Below are positions 25,627-36,698 of a stretch of 60,418 bases of DNA, in pieces (the first letter of the stretch is position 1; the number at the start of each line of letters is the position of its first letter). The notes under the pieces were generated by a model. It was not told where the DNA came from and ran no database searches. It saw only the letters and a list, made by a program, of their open reading frames with translations. The position numbers and the translations under genes were made by a program. The DNA comes from Gemmataceae bacterium (GTDB taxonomy: Bacteria > Planctomycetota > Planctomycetia > Gemmatales > Gemmataceae). Location of the stretch: assembly GCA_019748295.1 (NCBI GenBank), contig JAIEPT010000012.1:1-60418 (forward strand), read 5' to 3'.

Positions 25627-25854
25627 ATGCACATCGCACGAATCACCCACGATCCGGCGGTCATGGGCGGAAAGCCCTGCATCCGCGGTTTGCGCATCAC
25701 GGCAGGCATGATCCTCGGCTTGCTCGCGAGCGGCAAAACGCACGAACGCATTCTCGCGGCCTACCCGCATCTGGAACCCGAAGACATTGATGCCGTTCTC
25801 GCGTATGCCGCATGGCGCCTGAAAGAACGCGAAGAGTCGCTTGCAACGCCATGA
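25627..25854 (+). CDS. DUF433 antitoxin-like protein
   Basis: 75 residues: MHIARITHDPAVMGGKPCIRGLRITAGMILGLLASGKTHERILAAYPHLEPEDIDAVLAYAAWRLKEREESL. This is a complete DUF433 protein with the 'P.VMGGKPCIRG.RIT' start and a helical DNA-binding-like body. Its TGA overlaps the ATG of the next gene (ATGA), the standard arrangement with a DUF5615 toxin. No strong ribosome site precedes the ATG (GGCGAGCGC). Confidence 0.85.
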   Translation: MHIARITHDPAVMGGKPCIRGLRITAGMILGLLASGKTHERILAAYPHLEPEDIDAVLAYAAWRLKEREESLATP

Positions 25855-26024
25855 ACCTCCGGCTCCTGATCGACATGAATCTGTCGCCGGACTGGATCGC
25901 CGAGTTCATGTCGCGCGGCTGGGACGCGGTCCACTGGTGTGAGGTCGGCGATCCTGCCGCGTCAGATGCGACCATCATGTCTTCCACCGCAGCTCATAGG
26001 CTGTTGAACAATCTCGCGTGGTGA
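25851..26024 (+). pseudogene. DUF5615 PIN-like toxin, C-terminally truncated
   Basis: 57 residues. MNLRLLIDMNLSPDWIAEFMSRGWDAVHWCEVGDPAASDATIM is the N-terminal half of a DUF5615 protein, with LLIDMNLSP carrying the PIN-like acidic residue. The second half, normally 'AxxxxxVVxTHDLDFG..L', is absent and is replaced by SSTAAHRLLNNLAW. Family members are about 110 residues, so the nuclease core is incomplete and the toxin should be inactive. Confidence 0.75.
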
Positions 26025-26063
26025 TTTGGCGGGGGCGCGATCGCCAAAACCATGAAATGCAGA

Positions 26064-26095
26064 CGACCGGACGCGGCGGTTGCCGCGTCCGGTCG
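26064..26095. terminator. Strong hairpin between convergent genes
   Basis: CGACCGGACGCGGC and GCCGCGTCCGGTCG form a perfect 14-bp stem with a 4-base loop. It lies 10 bases past the stop of katG (minus strand) and 40 bases past the DUF5615 remnant. There is no long T-run, so it is a transcript-end hairpin of uncertain efficiency. Confidence 0.55.
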
Positions 26096-26105
26096 CGAAG
26101 TACGG

Positions 26106-28520
<2,415 letters not shown>

Positions 28521-28610
28521 TCATCCTTCTTCGGGAGGGGAGATTCGAGACTTCGGGTGTAAACACTGTAGACGGCCTGTCGCCGGATTTGCAATGCATT
28601 CCGTGCATAA

Positions 28611-28660
28611 CTCTCCCGGAGGGAGAGGGGAGAAATGCAGGCGCCGCTCGCCTTAGTAGG
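28611..28660. repeat. Repeat family A, half copy
   Basis: CTCTCCCGGAGGGAGAGGGG followed by AGAAATGCAGGCGCCGCTCGCCTTAG. Only one half of the element is present. It overlaps the stop of the response-regulator part of the kinase (28653). Confidence 0.75.
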
Positions 28661-29276
28661 AGGCAACTGACGCTTGCGGTTCGTCGAGCACCTCTCGCAC
28701 TTTGCGCAGGAGCCCCGCGGGGGTGTACGGCTTCTGCAAAAACGCCACTTCCGCCTGCAAGATGCCATGGCGCACGACGGCGTCGTCGGTGTAGCCGCTC
28801 AGGAAAAGCACCTTGAGGGAAGGAATGCGCTGCGTGAGCGTTTCCGCCACCTTGCGGCCGCTCATTCCCGGCATGACGACGTCAGTGACCAGGATATGAA
28901 TCGGGTTCGCGTAACCTGCCGCGATGCGCAACGCCTCCTCGCCGTTGGCGGCGACCAGCACGGCGTACCCGTGCGTCTGCAGGATGAGCGTCGCGATCTG
29001 ACGGACGCCGTCCTCGTCTTCGACGAGCAGCACCGTCTCGCTCCCATGGGGCGGACCATTGGGATCAGCAACCAGTCGCGTTTGCATGCTTTCTTGCACG
29101 GCGGGCAGGTAGATCTTGAACGTCGTCCCCAATCCGAGTTCGCTGTATGCCTCGATGTGGCCGCGGCTCTGCTTCACGATGCCGTGGACGACGGCAAGCC
29201 CCAGCCCGGTTCCTCTGCCGATCCCTTTCGTCGTGAAGAAAGGCTCGAACATGCGCGACCGAACCTCCTCGGTCAT
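28653..29276 (-). pseudogene. Hybrid histidine kinase, C-terminal part (HATPase end + receiver)
   Basis: 207 residues from the ATG at 29276, which overlaps the TGA ending the upstream part (ATGA). It begins [37 protein letters not shown], the F and G2 boxes of a HATPase domain whose N and G1 boxes lie in the preceding frame. A full receiver domain follows: [18 protein letters not shown], phosphoacceptor Asp in [21 protein letters not shown] and [11 protein letters not shown]. It belongs with the upstream frame as one protein, and one base appears to be missing at the junction. Confidence 0.8.
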
Positions 29277-30895
29277 CCCGTCCCGGTATCGCTCACCGCA
29301 ATCATCACATAGCGGCCTTTTTGCGCCTCCATGTGACTGCTGACGTAATCCTCGTCGATCGTGACGTTGTGCGTCTCGATGGTAAGTCGGCCGCCCTGGG
29401 GCATGGCGTCTCGGGCATTGACGGCGAGGTTCAGCAGGATTTGGCCGACCTGCCCAGGATCGAATCGAGCGCGCCAGAGGGCGGGTTCGAGAGCGGTCGA
29501 AAGCCGGACGTCCTCGCCGATCACGCGACGAAGCATCTTCTCCGTGTCCACGACGACCGAGTTGAGGTCGAGCACCTTGGGTTCCAGCACCGTCTGACGG
29601 CTGAACGCCAACAGCTGCCGGGTCAATCCGGCGGCGCGCGTGCCGGCATCGCTGATGGCCGCGACTGCTTGCCGCTTGGGGTCGTCGGCGGGCAGCATCT
29701 GCATGAGGATTTCGCTGTAGCCTGAAATGATCGTCAGCAAATTGTTGAAGTCGTGGGCGACCCCCGCGGCGAGTTGCCCGACCGCTTCCATCTTCTGCGA
29801 TTGCCGAACCTGCGCTTCGAGCACATGCCTTTCCGTCACATCCGCCTGGACGCCGACGAAATGGAGCAGCCGCCCCTGATCGTCGCGAACGGGCGTGATG
29901 AAGAGAGCATTCCAGAAGGTGGAGCCGTCCTTCCGATAATTCAGGATCTCCACGCTGCATTCGACCCCGTTTGCGACCCCTTTTCGCAATTTGGCGATTT
30001 CGACAGGGTCCGTGTTGGGCCCTTGCAGAAAACGGCAATTGCGCCCCAAGGTCTCGTCGGCGCGATAGCCGGTCAGATTCTCGAATCCCTTGCTAGCGAA
30101 GATAATCGGATGGTCGGGCAGATTGGGGTCCGTGATGAGGATGCCTTGCGAAACCGCGCGCATGGCGCCTTCCATCAATCGCAAAGCCTGCTCGCGTTGC
30201 ACCTGCATGGTGATGTCGCGAAGGACGCCGGTGAAGTGGCGGCGGCCATCCAGGAAAAACTCGCTCACGCTCAGTTCGACCGGAAAGGTCGAGCCGTCTT
30301 TGCGTTGAGCCGTCGCCAGCCGGCCGCTGCCGATGGCCTTGGCCTCTCCCGTCGTGATGTAGTTGGAGAGGTAGCCGTCATGCTCGCCGCGATACAGCTC
30401 GGGCATCAGCATGCTGACGTTCTTCCCGAGCACCTCGTCTTCCGCATAACCGAACTGCTTCTTGGCGGCGAGATTGAACGACTCGATGTCGCCGCGTTCG
30501 TCGATGCAGATGATGCCGTCCAACGCATTGTCGGCAACCGCTTGAAGCAGGGCGACGGAATGGTTCCGCTCGGTCACGTCCGTGCAGACGCCGGTCCACT
30601 GAAGGAGGCCCGCATCGTTTGGCGCCGGCATGCCGAGCACGGTCATGGAGCGATAATGCCCGTCGGCTCGTCGGAAGCGAGCTTCGTAGGAGATCGGCTC
30701 TTGGCGGGAAATCGCTTCGCGGACATTTGCAACAGCTTTCGCCCGGTCGTCCGGATGAACGGCATCCGCCCAGCCGAACCCTTGCACCGCGTCGACAGGC
30801 ATGCCGACGAAATCATGGAACGGGGGAATGGAACGAGGATGCTTGCCGTCCGGATCGAGCGTCCAGACGAACATCGACGCCATGGGAGAATTCAT
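29273..30895 (-). pseudogene. PAS-domain hybrid histidine kinase, N-terminal part
   Basis: 540 residues. Three PAS domains: 1-110 (MFVWTLDPDGKHPRSIPPFHDFVG..ARFRRADGHYRSMTVLG), 115-240 (DNALDGIICIDERGDIESFNLAAKKQFGY) and 245-370 ([53 protein letters not shown]). The third has the GRNCRFLQG motif of flavin-binding LOV domains. The phosphoacceptor His is in [11 protein letters not shown]. The HATPase N box ([14 protein letters not shown]) and G1 box (VSDTGTG) are reached just before a TGA at 29273-29275. The rest of the domain follows in another frame. One lost base after ACGGG explains the break. Confidence 0.85.
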
Positions 30896-31254
30896 TGCGT
30901 GCCCCGCTCGAAAGCGCGAATGATATGGCTTCCAAGTGAAGGAACATCATTACCGCGGACAAGAAGATCGCGCCAGGGATAAGCATGCAGCCTACCAGAA
31001 GCGGCGGCTTTGCGATTTCGCAAAGCTCAGCAACACGTTCTGGCCCGATGTTTGGCTGCTGGAACATCGGCCGCGGTTCGCAAACGGCAGGCAATGTTCG
31101 GGAGCAAACGCCATTATCGAACAAGGGAAGCGAACATGCCAAGAAAAACCGCCGACGAATCGAGGGCGGCGAATCTTCTGGGCGGCTGCCTACCGCACCT
31201 CCGCGAGCACCGCTCGCCACGCCTCCGCGGGCACTTGCTTGCGCAGCGCGCTAA

Positions 31255-31312
31255 GGCGAGCGGCAGGAGCTAATCTACCTCCCTCTCCCGGCTCTCCCTC
31301 CGGCAGGATATT
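31255..31312. repeat. Repeat family A, half copy
   Basis: GGCGAGCGGCAGGAGCTAAT followed by CTACCTCCCTCTCCCGGCTCTCCCTCCGG. It matches one end of the family-A element and is broken in the central hairpin. Confidence 0.7.
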
Positions 31313-31355
31313 GCATCTTCGACATGAGTCGCTTGGATCTGTGGAAGCAGCCGCG

Positions 31356-31548
31356 GCGTGCCATGCGTGCCATGCTTGGGCGGGTCCCTGGCCGGGGCCA
31401 GCGAGCTGCCCGCTTTCACCGTCCAAGCATGCCCCCAGACCGAACGCTCGGAAGCTGAACGCTCGGAAGCTTCGCATGCTTCGCCGGTGGAAGCGGAAGC
31501 ATTGAACAGCCCGGCCAGAGACCCGGCGAAGCATGGCACACGCCACAC
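31356..31548. repeat. Repeat family K inverted repeat
   Basis: Left arm CGTGCCATGCTTGGGCGGGT followed by CCCTGGCCGGG; right arm CCCGGCCAGAGACCCGGCGA followed by AGCATGGCACACGCC. Arms of about 40 bases with a few mismatches. The spacer has GAACGCTCGGAAGCT repeated twice. Confidence 0.7.
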
Positions 31549-31599
31549 CATGAAACTCAATCAATGATTCTTCAACGCTTTCGGTCGAAGATGCAATAA

Positions 31600-32047
31600 T
31601 CTTGCCGGAGGGAGACGGGCCGGGGTGAGGGCGTGCGACGAGGCGCTGCGCGAGAAACGGCCCTCACCCCAACCCTCTCCCGGAGGGCTCACAGGTGTAG
31701 GTTTCTTGGTGGAGGCAGCGAAGCTTCCCCTCTCCCCCGCAGGGATCAAGTTGGCCCTTGCAATCGAGTCACCGCGGGGGAGAGGGTGGCTGAAAGCCGG
31801 GTGAGGGGAGCTTCGGAAGAAAGGTGCTTGTGCAAACGCAACTTTCCCTTTACTTCACGTCAAAAAGGGCCAGTCTTCCGAAGCTCCCCTCACCCGGCCT
31901 TCGGCCACCCTCTCCCCCGCGGTCACTATTCGGCACGGGCAATCGTGATCCCTGCGGGGGAGAGGGGAAGCTTCGCTGCCTCCACCAAGAAACTTACACC
32001 TGTAAGCTCCCGGAGGGAGAGGAAGACTATCTCCTGCCGCTCGCCTT
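31600..32047. repeat. Repeat family A, copy interrupted by a family-D element
   Basis: The left part (31600-31687) and right part (32007-32047) join into a family-A copy in the same orientation as A1. They are separated by the 319-bp element at 31688-32006, with CTCCCGGAGGG present on both sides. Confidence 0.75.
31688..32006. mobile_element. Repeat family D element (D2), 319 bp with long inverted ends
   Basis: The left end, CTCACAGGTGTAGGTTTCTT, continues with GGTGGAGGCAGCGAAGCTTCCCCTCTCCCCCGC; the right end is its inverted repeat with two or three changes. CTCCCGGAGGG occurs at 31677-31687 and 32007-32017, consistent with an 11-bp target duplication, though the target is itself a palindrome. 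No open frame. The core matches D1 at 14269-14547, but D1 lacks the outer ACAGGTGTA segment. Confidence 0.75.
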
Positions 32048-32200
32048 AGGCGAGCGGCAGGAGCTAATCTACCTCCCTCTCCCTCCGGGAGAGGGTTGGG
32101 GTGAGGGCGCCTTTTCTCGCGTAACGCCACGTCGCACGGCCCTCACCCCCGGCCCCTCTCCCGGAGGGAGAGGGGAGAAATGCAGGCGCCGCTCGCCTTA
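32046..32200. repeat. Repeat family A, full copy in reverse
   Basis: Complete element in opposite orientation to A1 and A2, from TTAGGCGAGCGGCAGGAGCT to GCAGGCGCCGCTCGCCTTA. It abuts the interrupted copy, so two family-A elements lie tail to tail. Confidence 0.85.
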
Positions 32201-32202
32201 GT

Positions 32203-32293
32203 AGCACGCTGCGTAAGCAAGTGATCGCAGGTTCCCGGATGGGGATTCATCCATCTGCGGTAACCTGCGATCGCTTGCTCGCGCAGCGTGCTA
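32203..32293. repeat. Repeat family I inverted repeat
   Basis: AGCACGCTGCGTAAGCAAGT and GATCGCAGGTT on the left pair with AACCTGCGATCGCTTGCTCG and CGCAGCGTGCT on the right, around a 25-base loop. Confidence 0.75.
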
Positions 32294-32502
32294 AGGAACC
32301 ACCGACTTTGCATGCAGGACGCGTATCGGGTAGATTGATTGCGTGGGACGCTACACGATGTCCCCGAATTCGCGGTCTTCGCACCGATAGCAAACGGATA
32401 TTTCCGCTCGAATCGGCCTCTCGCGATACGTGCAATTCCCAGGTTGGTGATTCTTTTCGGGATTCTGCGAAGTTTCACGTTCGCCGTCACCAAACGGCTT
32501 TT

Positions 32503-33441
32503 TCAGCGTTGGATGCCCTGGATGACGAGTTCGAGGAACTCGCGCGCTCGGCGGGCGAGGGCGTCGATGCCTTCGGGTTCCGTGGGCCGGGGGAGGCGTG
32601 GGGCGGAGATGTTTTCGCAGCAGAGAGGGATCGTGAGGTTCGTGAAGGCGACGTGGTGCAGCAGGCGGTAGTGGTCGATCTCGCCGAGGCCGGGGCCGCA
32701 ATCTTGGTGGGGGCCGGGGAAGAAACGGTGGTCCTTGATGCAGAAGCTGCGGACCTCGCCGGCACAGGCCCTAAGGTCTTCCAGCGGGTTGATCTTGCCC
32801 TCGAGATAATCCATCACGTTGCCGGCATCGTAGTTCACTTTGATGTTCGGATGATCCACATCGCGCGTGATCTTCGCACATGCGGCCCCCGTCCCTGTTT
32901 CGCCGCCATGTTGCTTGACGACAAGCAGGACATTTTGATCGCGGGCGACAGGTCCGAGTCGCTTGAGGCGATCGATCCAAATCTCGGCATTGCCGCTGCG
33001 GGTGTGGCCGAAGGTGAGGATCTGCGGGATGCCGGCCGCGCCTGCTTGGAGCAGGCGGTGGCGGAGCACTTCGAGGCCGTTTCTGGCTTCGGGGTAGATC
33101 GTGGAGAACATCATCACGGGTTCGAGGCCCAGATCGCGGCAACGCTTCGCAAGGTCGCGGGCTTGGGCGACGGGAGCGTCGGCCGCCAACACGGGGACTT
33201 GTTTGCCGCCTTCGAGATGCGTGGTGCCCCAGGCGACATGGCGATAGCCCGCCCCGCGAATGCCGGTCAGGGCTCGCTGCAGGGGAAATTGCGAGTAGGG
33301 GAGCGTCATGCAGGCGATTTGAAATCGCGTGAGAGGCCGGGGCGGGGGATCCTGCTGTGCGTCCTGAGCGACGACGGTCCTCGAACCCGCGACGCCCGCG
33401 GCGGTGGTTTGCAGGAAAGCGCGGCGATTCCAGTTCGACAT
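32503..33441 (-). CDS. Secreted sugar phosphate isomerase/epimerase-like TIM-barrel protein
   Basis: 312 residues. Begins MSNWNRRAFLQTTAAGVAGS, a twin-arginine signal (NRRAFLQ). The rest is an AP-endonuclease-2/xylose-isomerase-like barrel: RFQIACMTLPYSQFPLQRALTGIRGAGYRHVAWG, MMFSTIYPE, LLVVKQHGGETGTGAACAKI, NIKVNYDAGNVMDYL, FCIKDHRFFPGPHQDCGPGLGEIDH and IPLCCENI, with likely metal-binding His, Glu and Asp. Exported barrels of this family are very common in planctomycetes and are linked to sugar breakdown. The substrate is unknown. Confidence 0.88.
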   Translation of the reverse strand: MSNWNRRAFLQTTAAGVAGSRTVVAQDAQQDPPPRPLTRFQIACMTLPYSQFPLQRALTGIRGAGYRHVAWGTTHLEGGKQVPVLAADAPVAQARDLAKRCRDLGLEPVMMFSTIYPEARNGLEVLRHRLLQAGAAGIPQILTFGHTRSGNAEIWIDRLKRLGPVARDQNVLLVVKQHGGETGTGAACAKITRDVDHPNIKVNYDAGNVMDYLEGKINPLEDLRACAGEVRSFCIKDHRFFPGPHQDCGPGLGEIDHYRLLHHVAFTNLTIPLCCENISAPRLPRPTEPEGIDALARRAREFLELVIQGIQR

Positions 33442-33680
33442 GGCGTGGATCCTCGAGAGGGCGGTCTGGCTTCGACTATCTCCGAATGCGGGAGTTGCGA
33501 CAAGCGTTCAGACGATATTTCATGCGATTTCAATCAGGACGAGAACGCGACGAAAGATTCATCTGGGCGAAAGGTTGGCGTCCTACAATGGATGCAGTGC
33601 CGCGGTATCGGTCCTCGCCGCCCCATCATCCCCGAGGCGCCGCGACGCACCCCCCATCCACGCCTTGCAGGAGTTTCATC

Positions 33681-34331
33681 ATGTCCCGATTCGGCACGTC
33701 GGTCCGCACCCTGATGCTCGCCAGCTTCGGCCTCACCGCATTGTGGCTTGCCTCGGAAACGTCGCACGCCCAGGGTAAGGGCGGCGGCAAGGGAGGCGGC
33801 GGATCCGGAGGTAGAGGCATGGGCGGAATGTTCGGCGGCGGCGGAATGTTCGGCGGCGGAATGGGCCAAGGCGTGGGAGGCATGGCGAAAGGCCAAGGCG
33901 GCATGGGGCAGGGAATGGGTGGCCAACAAAAGGGCCAAGGCGGATTCGGCCAAGGACAAGGCGGACCCGGCGGGCAGGGCGGATTTCAACAGCAAGGCTT
34001 CGGCCAAGGCCCGGGACAAGCGCAAGGCGGAATGGGCCGCCCGCAAGGCATGGGACGGGACCAAGGTCAGGGCGGCTTCGGTCAGGGCGGACAGAACCAG
34101 CAAGGCGGCAACCAAGGCAAAGACCACAAAGGGAAAGGCGACGGCGGCCAAGGCCAAGGTCAGGGCGGCAGACAAGGCCAGGGCCAAGGCGGCCAGCAAG
34201 GCTTCGGCGGCCAGCAAGGCTTCGGCGGCCAGCAAGGCTTCGGCGGCCAGCAAGGCTTCCAGGGTGGCTTCAACCAAAATGGACAGAACAACCAGTTCCA
34301 GTTCCCGCAGTTCCTGATGCCGAAAAACTAA
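33681..34331 (+). CDS. Secreted Gly/Gln-rich low-complexity protein
   Basis: 216 residues from the ATG at 33681, with AGGAG at 7-base spacing. A signal peptide (LMLASFGLTALWLASETSHAQ) is followed by Gly/Gln/Met-rich sequence with no globular domain. MGGMFGGGGMFGGGMGQG is followed by many G-Q-G and GGQQGFGGQQGF units; QQGFGG is repeated in tandem around residues 175-200. The ending FQFPQFLMPKN is different. It may be a structural surface or matrix protein. It shares style but not sequence units with the GN/GQ protein at 58488. Confidence 0.8.
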   Translation: MSRFGTSVRTLMLASFGLTALWLASETSHAQGKGGGKGGGGSGGRGMGGMFGGGGMFGGGMGQGVGGMAKGQGGMGQGMGGQQKGQGGFGQGQGGPGGQGGFQQQGFGQGPGQAQGGMGRPQGMGRDQGQGGFGQGGQNQQGGNQGKDHKGKGDGGQGQGQGGRQGQGQGGQQGFGGQQGFGGQQGFGGQQGFQGGFNQNGQNNQFQFPQFLMPKN

Positions 34332-34357
34332 ATTTATCGATCGCCAGGCGGCGAATG

Positions 34358-34512
34358 CGCATCGGCTCCCCCTCCCCCTCCGGGAGTCCGGCAGAGGGCT
34401 GGGGGTGAGGGGGTCTTTTTACGCATTGAACCGCACCACTCCTAGGTTTGATGTTCTGCCCTCATCCCCATCCCCTTTCCGGACTCTCCCCGAGGGAGAG
34501 GGGAGCAAATGC
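34358..34512. repeat. Divergent family-A-like palindrome
   Basis: CTCCCCCTCCCCCTCCGGGA at one end and TCCCCGAGGGAGAGGGGAGC at the other, enclosing GCTGGGGGTGAGGG and CCCTCATCCCCATCCC. Same organisation as family A but diverged and without the GGCGAGCGGC ends. Confidence 0.6.
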
Positions 34513-34664
34513 GCTTTCGCTCCCTGACGATCACTAGCCGAAAACGTGGAAGGTTCGGCCTGCAATGATTGCGACGCGCACCGGATTTGAGGTAGACTGT
34601 CTATCGTACGCGCGATCATCCGCGGTTGGTTCGCCGCGGACGTCGCATGAGCGAGGAGTGCGCC

Positions 34665-35111
34665 ATGGTAGAGCTGGTTCAGGCTTACAGCAAAGAACTG
34701 ACGCTGATCATGCTTACGATCCTCATCCTGGGGACGCTGATCATCCTCGTGCCTCAGCTTCTGAAATGGCACATCCGCAAAATGGAAATCTTGCACGTCG
34801 AGAACATGAAGTCGCTGGAGAACGGCGTCCGCCTGCCGATCTCCGATGAACGGGCGACTATCGCAAGTCGCATGGCCCTTTTGGTTCCGATGGTCGTGAT
34901 GCTGGGAGCCGCGACGGTGACGTGCTTCCTGGCGATTTACAACTCCACGCAGATCTTTCCGGTTTCCCTGGGCGTCTTCGTCATCGCCGGCGTCGTGAGT
35001 TTGGCAGCCATCACCGGCGGCGTTGCCCTGGTCAGCCGGCTGGCCCATCTCGAAGACATCGACGCGGCGGAAGAAGAGAGCGAAGCCGCCGAACGCACCT
35101 ATCGCTCGTAA
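34665..35111 (+). CDS. Small membrane protein with three helices
   Basis: 148 residues from the ATG at 34665, preceded by GAGGAG 7 bases away; an ATG at 34647 is possible. Helices: LTLIMLTILILGTLIILVPQLL, MALLVPMVVMLGAATVTCFLAIY and FPVSLGVFVIAGVVSLAAITGGVALV. Between the first two is a charged loop, WHIRKMEILHVENMKSLENGVRLPISDERATIASRM. The layout resembles small bacterial membrane proteins of the DUF6249 type. The function is unknown. A bidirectional terminator follows. Confidence 0.75.
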   Translation: MVELVQAYSKELTLIMLTILILGTLIILVPQLLKWHIRKMEILHVENMKSLENGVRLPISDERATIASRMALLVPMVVMLGAATVTCFLAIYNSTQIFPVSLGVFVIAGVVSLAAITGGVALVSRLAHLEDIDAAEEESEAAERTYRS

Positions 35112-35150
35112 GTCCCGATCGTGCCACCCAAACAGAGGCGATTCGAAAGC

Positions 35151-35184
35151 AAAAGCAGCCGCGAGGAAATCGCGGCTGCTTCAA
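35151..35184. terminator. Bidirectional hairpin terminator
   Basis: AAGCAGCCGCGA and TCGCGGCTGCTT form a perfect 12-bp stem with a 5-base loop. It lies between the membrane-protein gene (+) and the DUF2203-like gene (-), which are convergent. Confidence 0.8.
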
Positions 35185-35205
35185 GCATTTACCGAAATGG
35201 TTTGT

Positions 35206-35667
35206 TCAGCTCTTCCCGGTGTAGGAAATCTCCTTGAGCCACGACTGCGGGATCGGCCGGCAGGTGGTTTCTTCGGCGAAGTGCCACGATTGCAGGCCTT
35301 CTTCGCCTGGCTTCCACGAGAAGAACGCGGCTCGGTCATTGACGCGGGTGGGGAAACCAACGCGGACTTCGGTGGGGCTCAAGAGCACCACGCCGAGTCC
35401 GGTCAGTTCTTCCATCGCATTCTCGATCTCGCGAAGGTGGCCCGCGCTTTCGTCTTGCAGAGCGTAACGGCGCTGGCGTTCCGGCCAGCTGAGATCGCGG
35501 CGGAAGCGATCGAGGTTCTCCTGCTCCGGAGCAAGCTTCGCGAGTCGCGAACGCCGAACGACGATGTCTTCGAGGATATGCTGGACCAAAGGAAGCATTT
35601 TTTGCACGGTTTTGAGGTTCAAAACCGCTTCGGGCTTCTCGGTTTCGCGTTTGCTGGAACCCTTCAT
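35206..35667 (-). CDS. DUF2203-like protein
   Basis: 153 residues from the ATG at 35667, with GGAGGACC upstream. LNLKTVQKMLPLVQHILEDIVVRRSRLAKLAPEQENLDR..RYALQDESAGHLREIENAMEELTGLGVVLLSPTEVRVGFPTRVNDRAAFFSWKPGEEGLQSWHFAEE..CRPIPQSWL. This follows DUF2203, with its N-terminal helical hairpin, the 'GVxLxxxxxGxVDFP' strand and 'FxWxxGExxIxxWH'. The function of the family is unknown. It probably stands alone. Confidence 0.75.
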   Translation of the reverse strand: MKGSSKRETEKPEAVLNLKTVQKMLPLVQHILEDIVVRRSRLAKLAPEQENLDRFRRDLSWPERQRRYALQDESAGHLREIENAMEELTGLGVVLLSPTEVRVGFPTRVNDRAAFFSWKPGEEGLQSWHFAEETTCRPIPQSWLKEISYTGKS

Positions 35668-36004
35668 TTCAGGTCCTCCCCATCGATCCGACGGATGCGC
35701 GGCCCGCATCCTAATGGAATCATACGTTCCGTTTCAAGCCGTGGCTTACGCCTTGCGATTTCCGTCTTCGCATTTCGCACCGCGCTGTCGGTGCGTTCAT
35801 TGAACTTGCCCAAAATTGCCTTCCTTGACTGAACGAAAGGCCCCCAGGAATAAACCCCGAGAACCATCCGTGTTTCGTTTGGGAAGCGCTTCCGCGATCC
35901 ATCGCAACCACCCTATTGGTAGTCCGAAGGACGCCTAAGCATGCGGCAAAATGTTCAAAAGATACTTGAAGGGCAAGAATCGCGCCGAATCGCGCAGATT
36001 CCTT

Positions 36005-36032
36005 TTGCCTTTGCGCCGTCCGTCGCTATAGT
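36005..36032 (+). promoter_or_regulatory. Candidate sigma-70 promoter of fae
   Basis: TTGCCT and TATAGT hexamers separated by 16 bases, 52 bases upstream of the fae ATG. The match is moderate and no operator is seen. Confidence 0.5.
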
Positions 36033-36083
36033 CGGACTGCAAAACCCGATCGTTTTTCCAGATCCCATTCGGAGACGCACAGA

Positions 36084-36581
36084 ATGTCCATGTACATCGG
36101 CGAATCGCTCGTCGGCGACGGCAACGAAGTGGCCCACATCGACCTGCTCATCGGCAGCAAGGACGGTCCCGTCGGCGTAGCCTTCGCCAACGCCCTCACC
36201 AATCAATCGGCGGGTCACAGTTCGCTGCTCGCAGTGGTGGCGCCGAACCTCCTCTGCAAGCCCGCCACGGTCATGATCACCAAGGTCACGATCAAGGGCG
36301 CCAAGCAGGCCGTGCAGATGTTCGGCCCCGCTCAGGCCGCCGTGGCTCGCGCGGTCGCCGACAGCGTTGCCGCCGGCGTCATCCCGCAGCATCTCGCCGA
36401 CAGCCTGGTGATCGTTTGCGGCGTGTTCATCCACTGGGATGCGGCTGACGACAACAAGATCTACCAGAACAACTACGAAGCGACCAAAGAGTCGATCGCC
36501 CGCGCGATGAAGGGCGAACCTTCGGTTGCCGAAGTGACCGCCAAGAAGGAAAAGGCCAAGCACCCCTTCTCGCCGAAGTAA
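36084..36581 (+). CDS. fae: Formaldehyde-activating enzyme
   Basis: 165 residues with GGAGA upstream. [125 protein letters not shown]. This is Fae from end to end, with the catalytic histidine in [11 protein letters not shown]. Condenses formaldehyde with tetrahydromethanopterin to methylene-H4MPT in the cytoplasm. Two further genes of the same cofactor system are at 41707-43265. It is followed by its own terminator. Confidence 0.96.
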   Translation: MSMYIGESLVGDGNEVAHIDLLIGSKDGPVGVAFANALTNQSAGHSSLLAVVAPNLLCKPATVMITKVTIKGAKQAVQMFGPAQAAVARAVADSVAAGVIPQHLADSLVIVCGVFIHWDAADDNKIYQNNYEATKESIARAMKGEPSVAEVTAKKEKAKHPFSPK

Positions 36582-36605
36582 CCGCTGAAGTATTTTCGGA
36601 AAAGC

Positions 36606-36637
36606 AAAACGCCCGTGCGACCTCGCACGGGCGTTTG
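36606..36637 (+). terminator. fae terminator
   Basis: AACGCCCGTGCGA, loop CC, TCGCACGGGCGTTT: an 11-12-bp stem 25 bases after the fae stop, ending in a short T-run. Confidence 0.8.
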
Positions 36638-36698
36638 CCACTGGGCCGGGAATTTCGTGTTCGAAATGGCGGCAAGTGAGATCTCCGTCGACGCCGAC

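Larger units (their letters stand above)
30896..32502. other. 1.6-kb gene-free cluster of palindromic elements
   Basis: No credible coding sequence: the open frames are short and made of repeat translation. It contains a half family-A copy (31255), a family-K inverted repeat, an interrupted family-A copy carrying the 319-bp family-D element, a second full family-A copy in reverse, and family I. 30900-31250 shows nothing I can name. Confidence 0.75.

Noticed and set aside
30936..31505. Possible gene in the 30.9-32.5 kb stretch
   Set aside because: The translation is Arg/Ala/Ser-rich, overlaps the K repeat and has no ribosome site or domain.
33534..34277. Open frame of 247 codons on the minus strand rich in Ala/Leu
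   Set aside because: It mirrors the Gly/Gln-rich gene on the plus strand; Ala/Leu repeats are the reverse complement of its codons.
36427..36698. Continuation of the ParE-like toxin frame into fae
   Set aside because: It would run through the fae terminator and antisense to fae; composition changes abruptly after IRR, so a frameshift is more likely.
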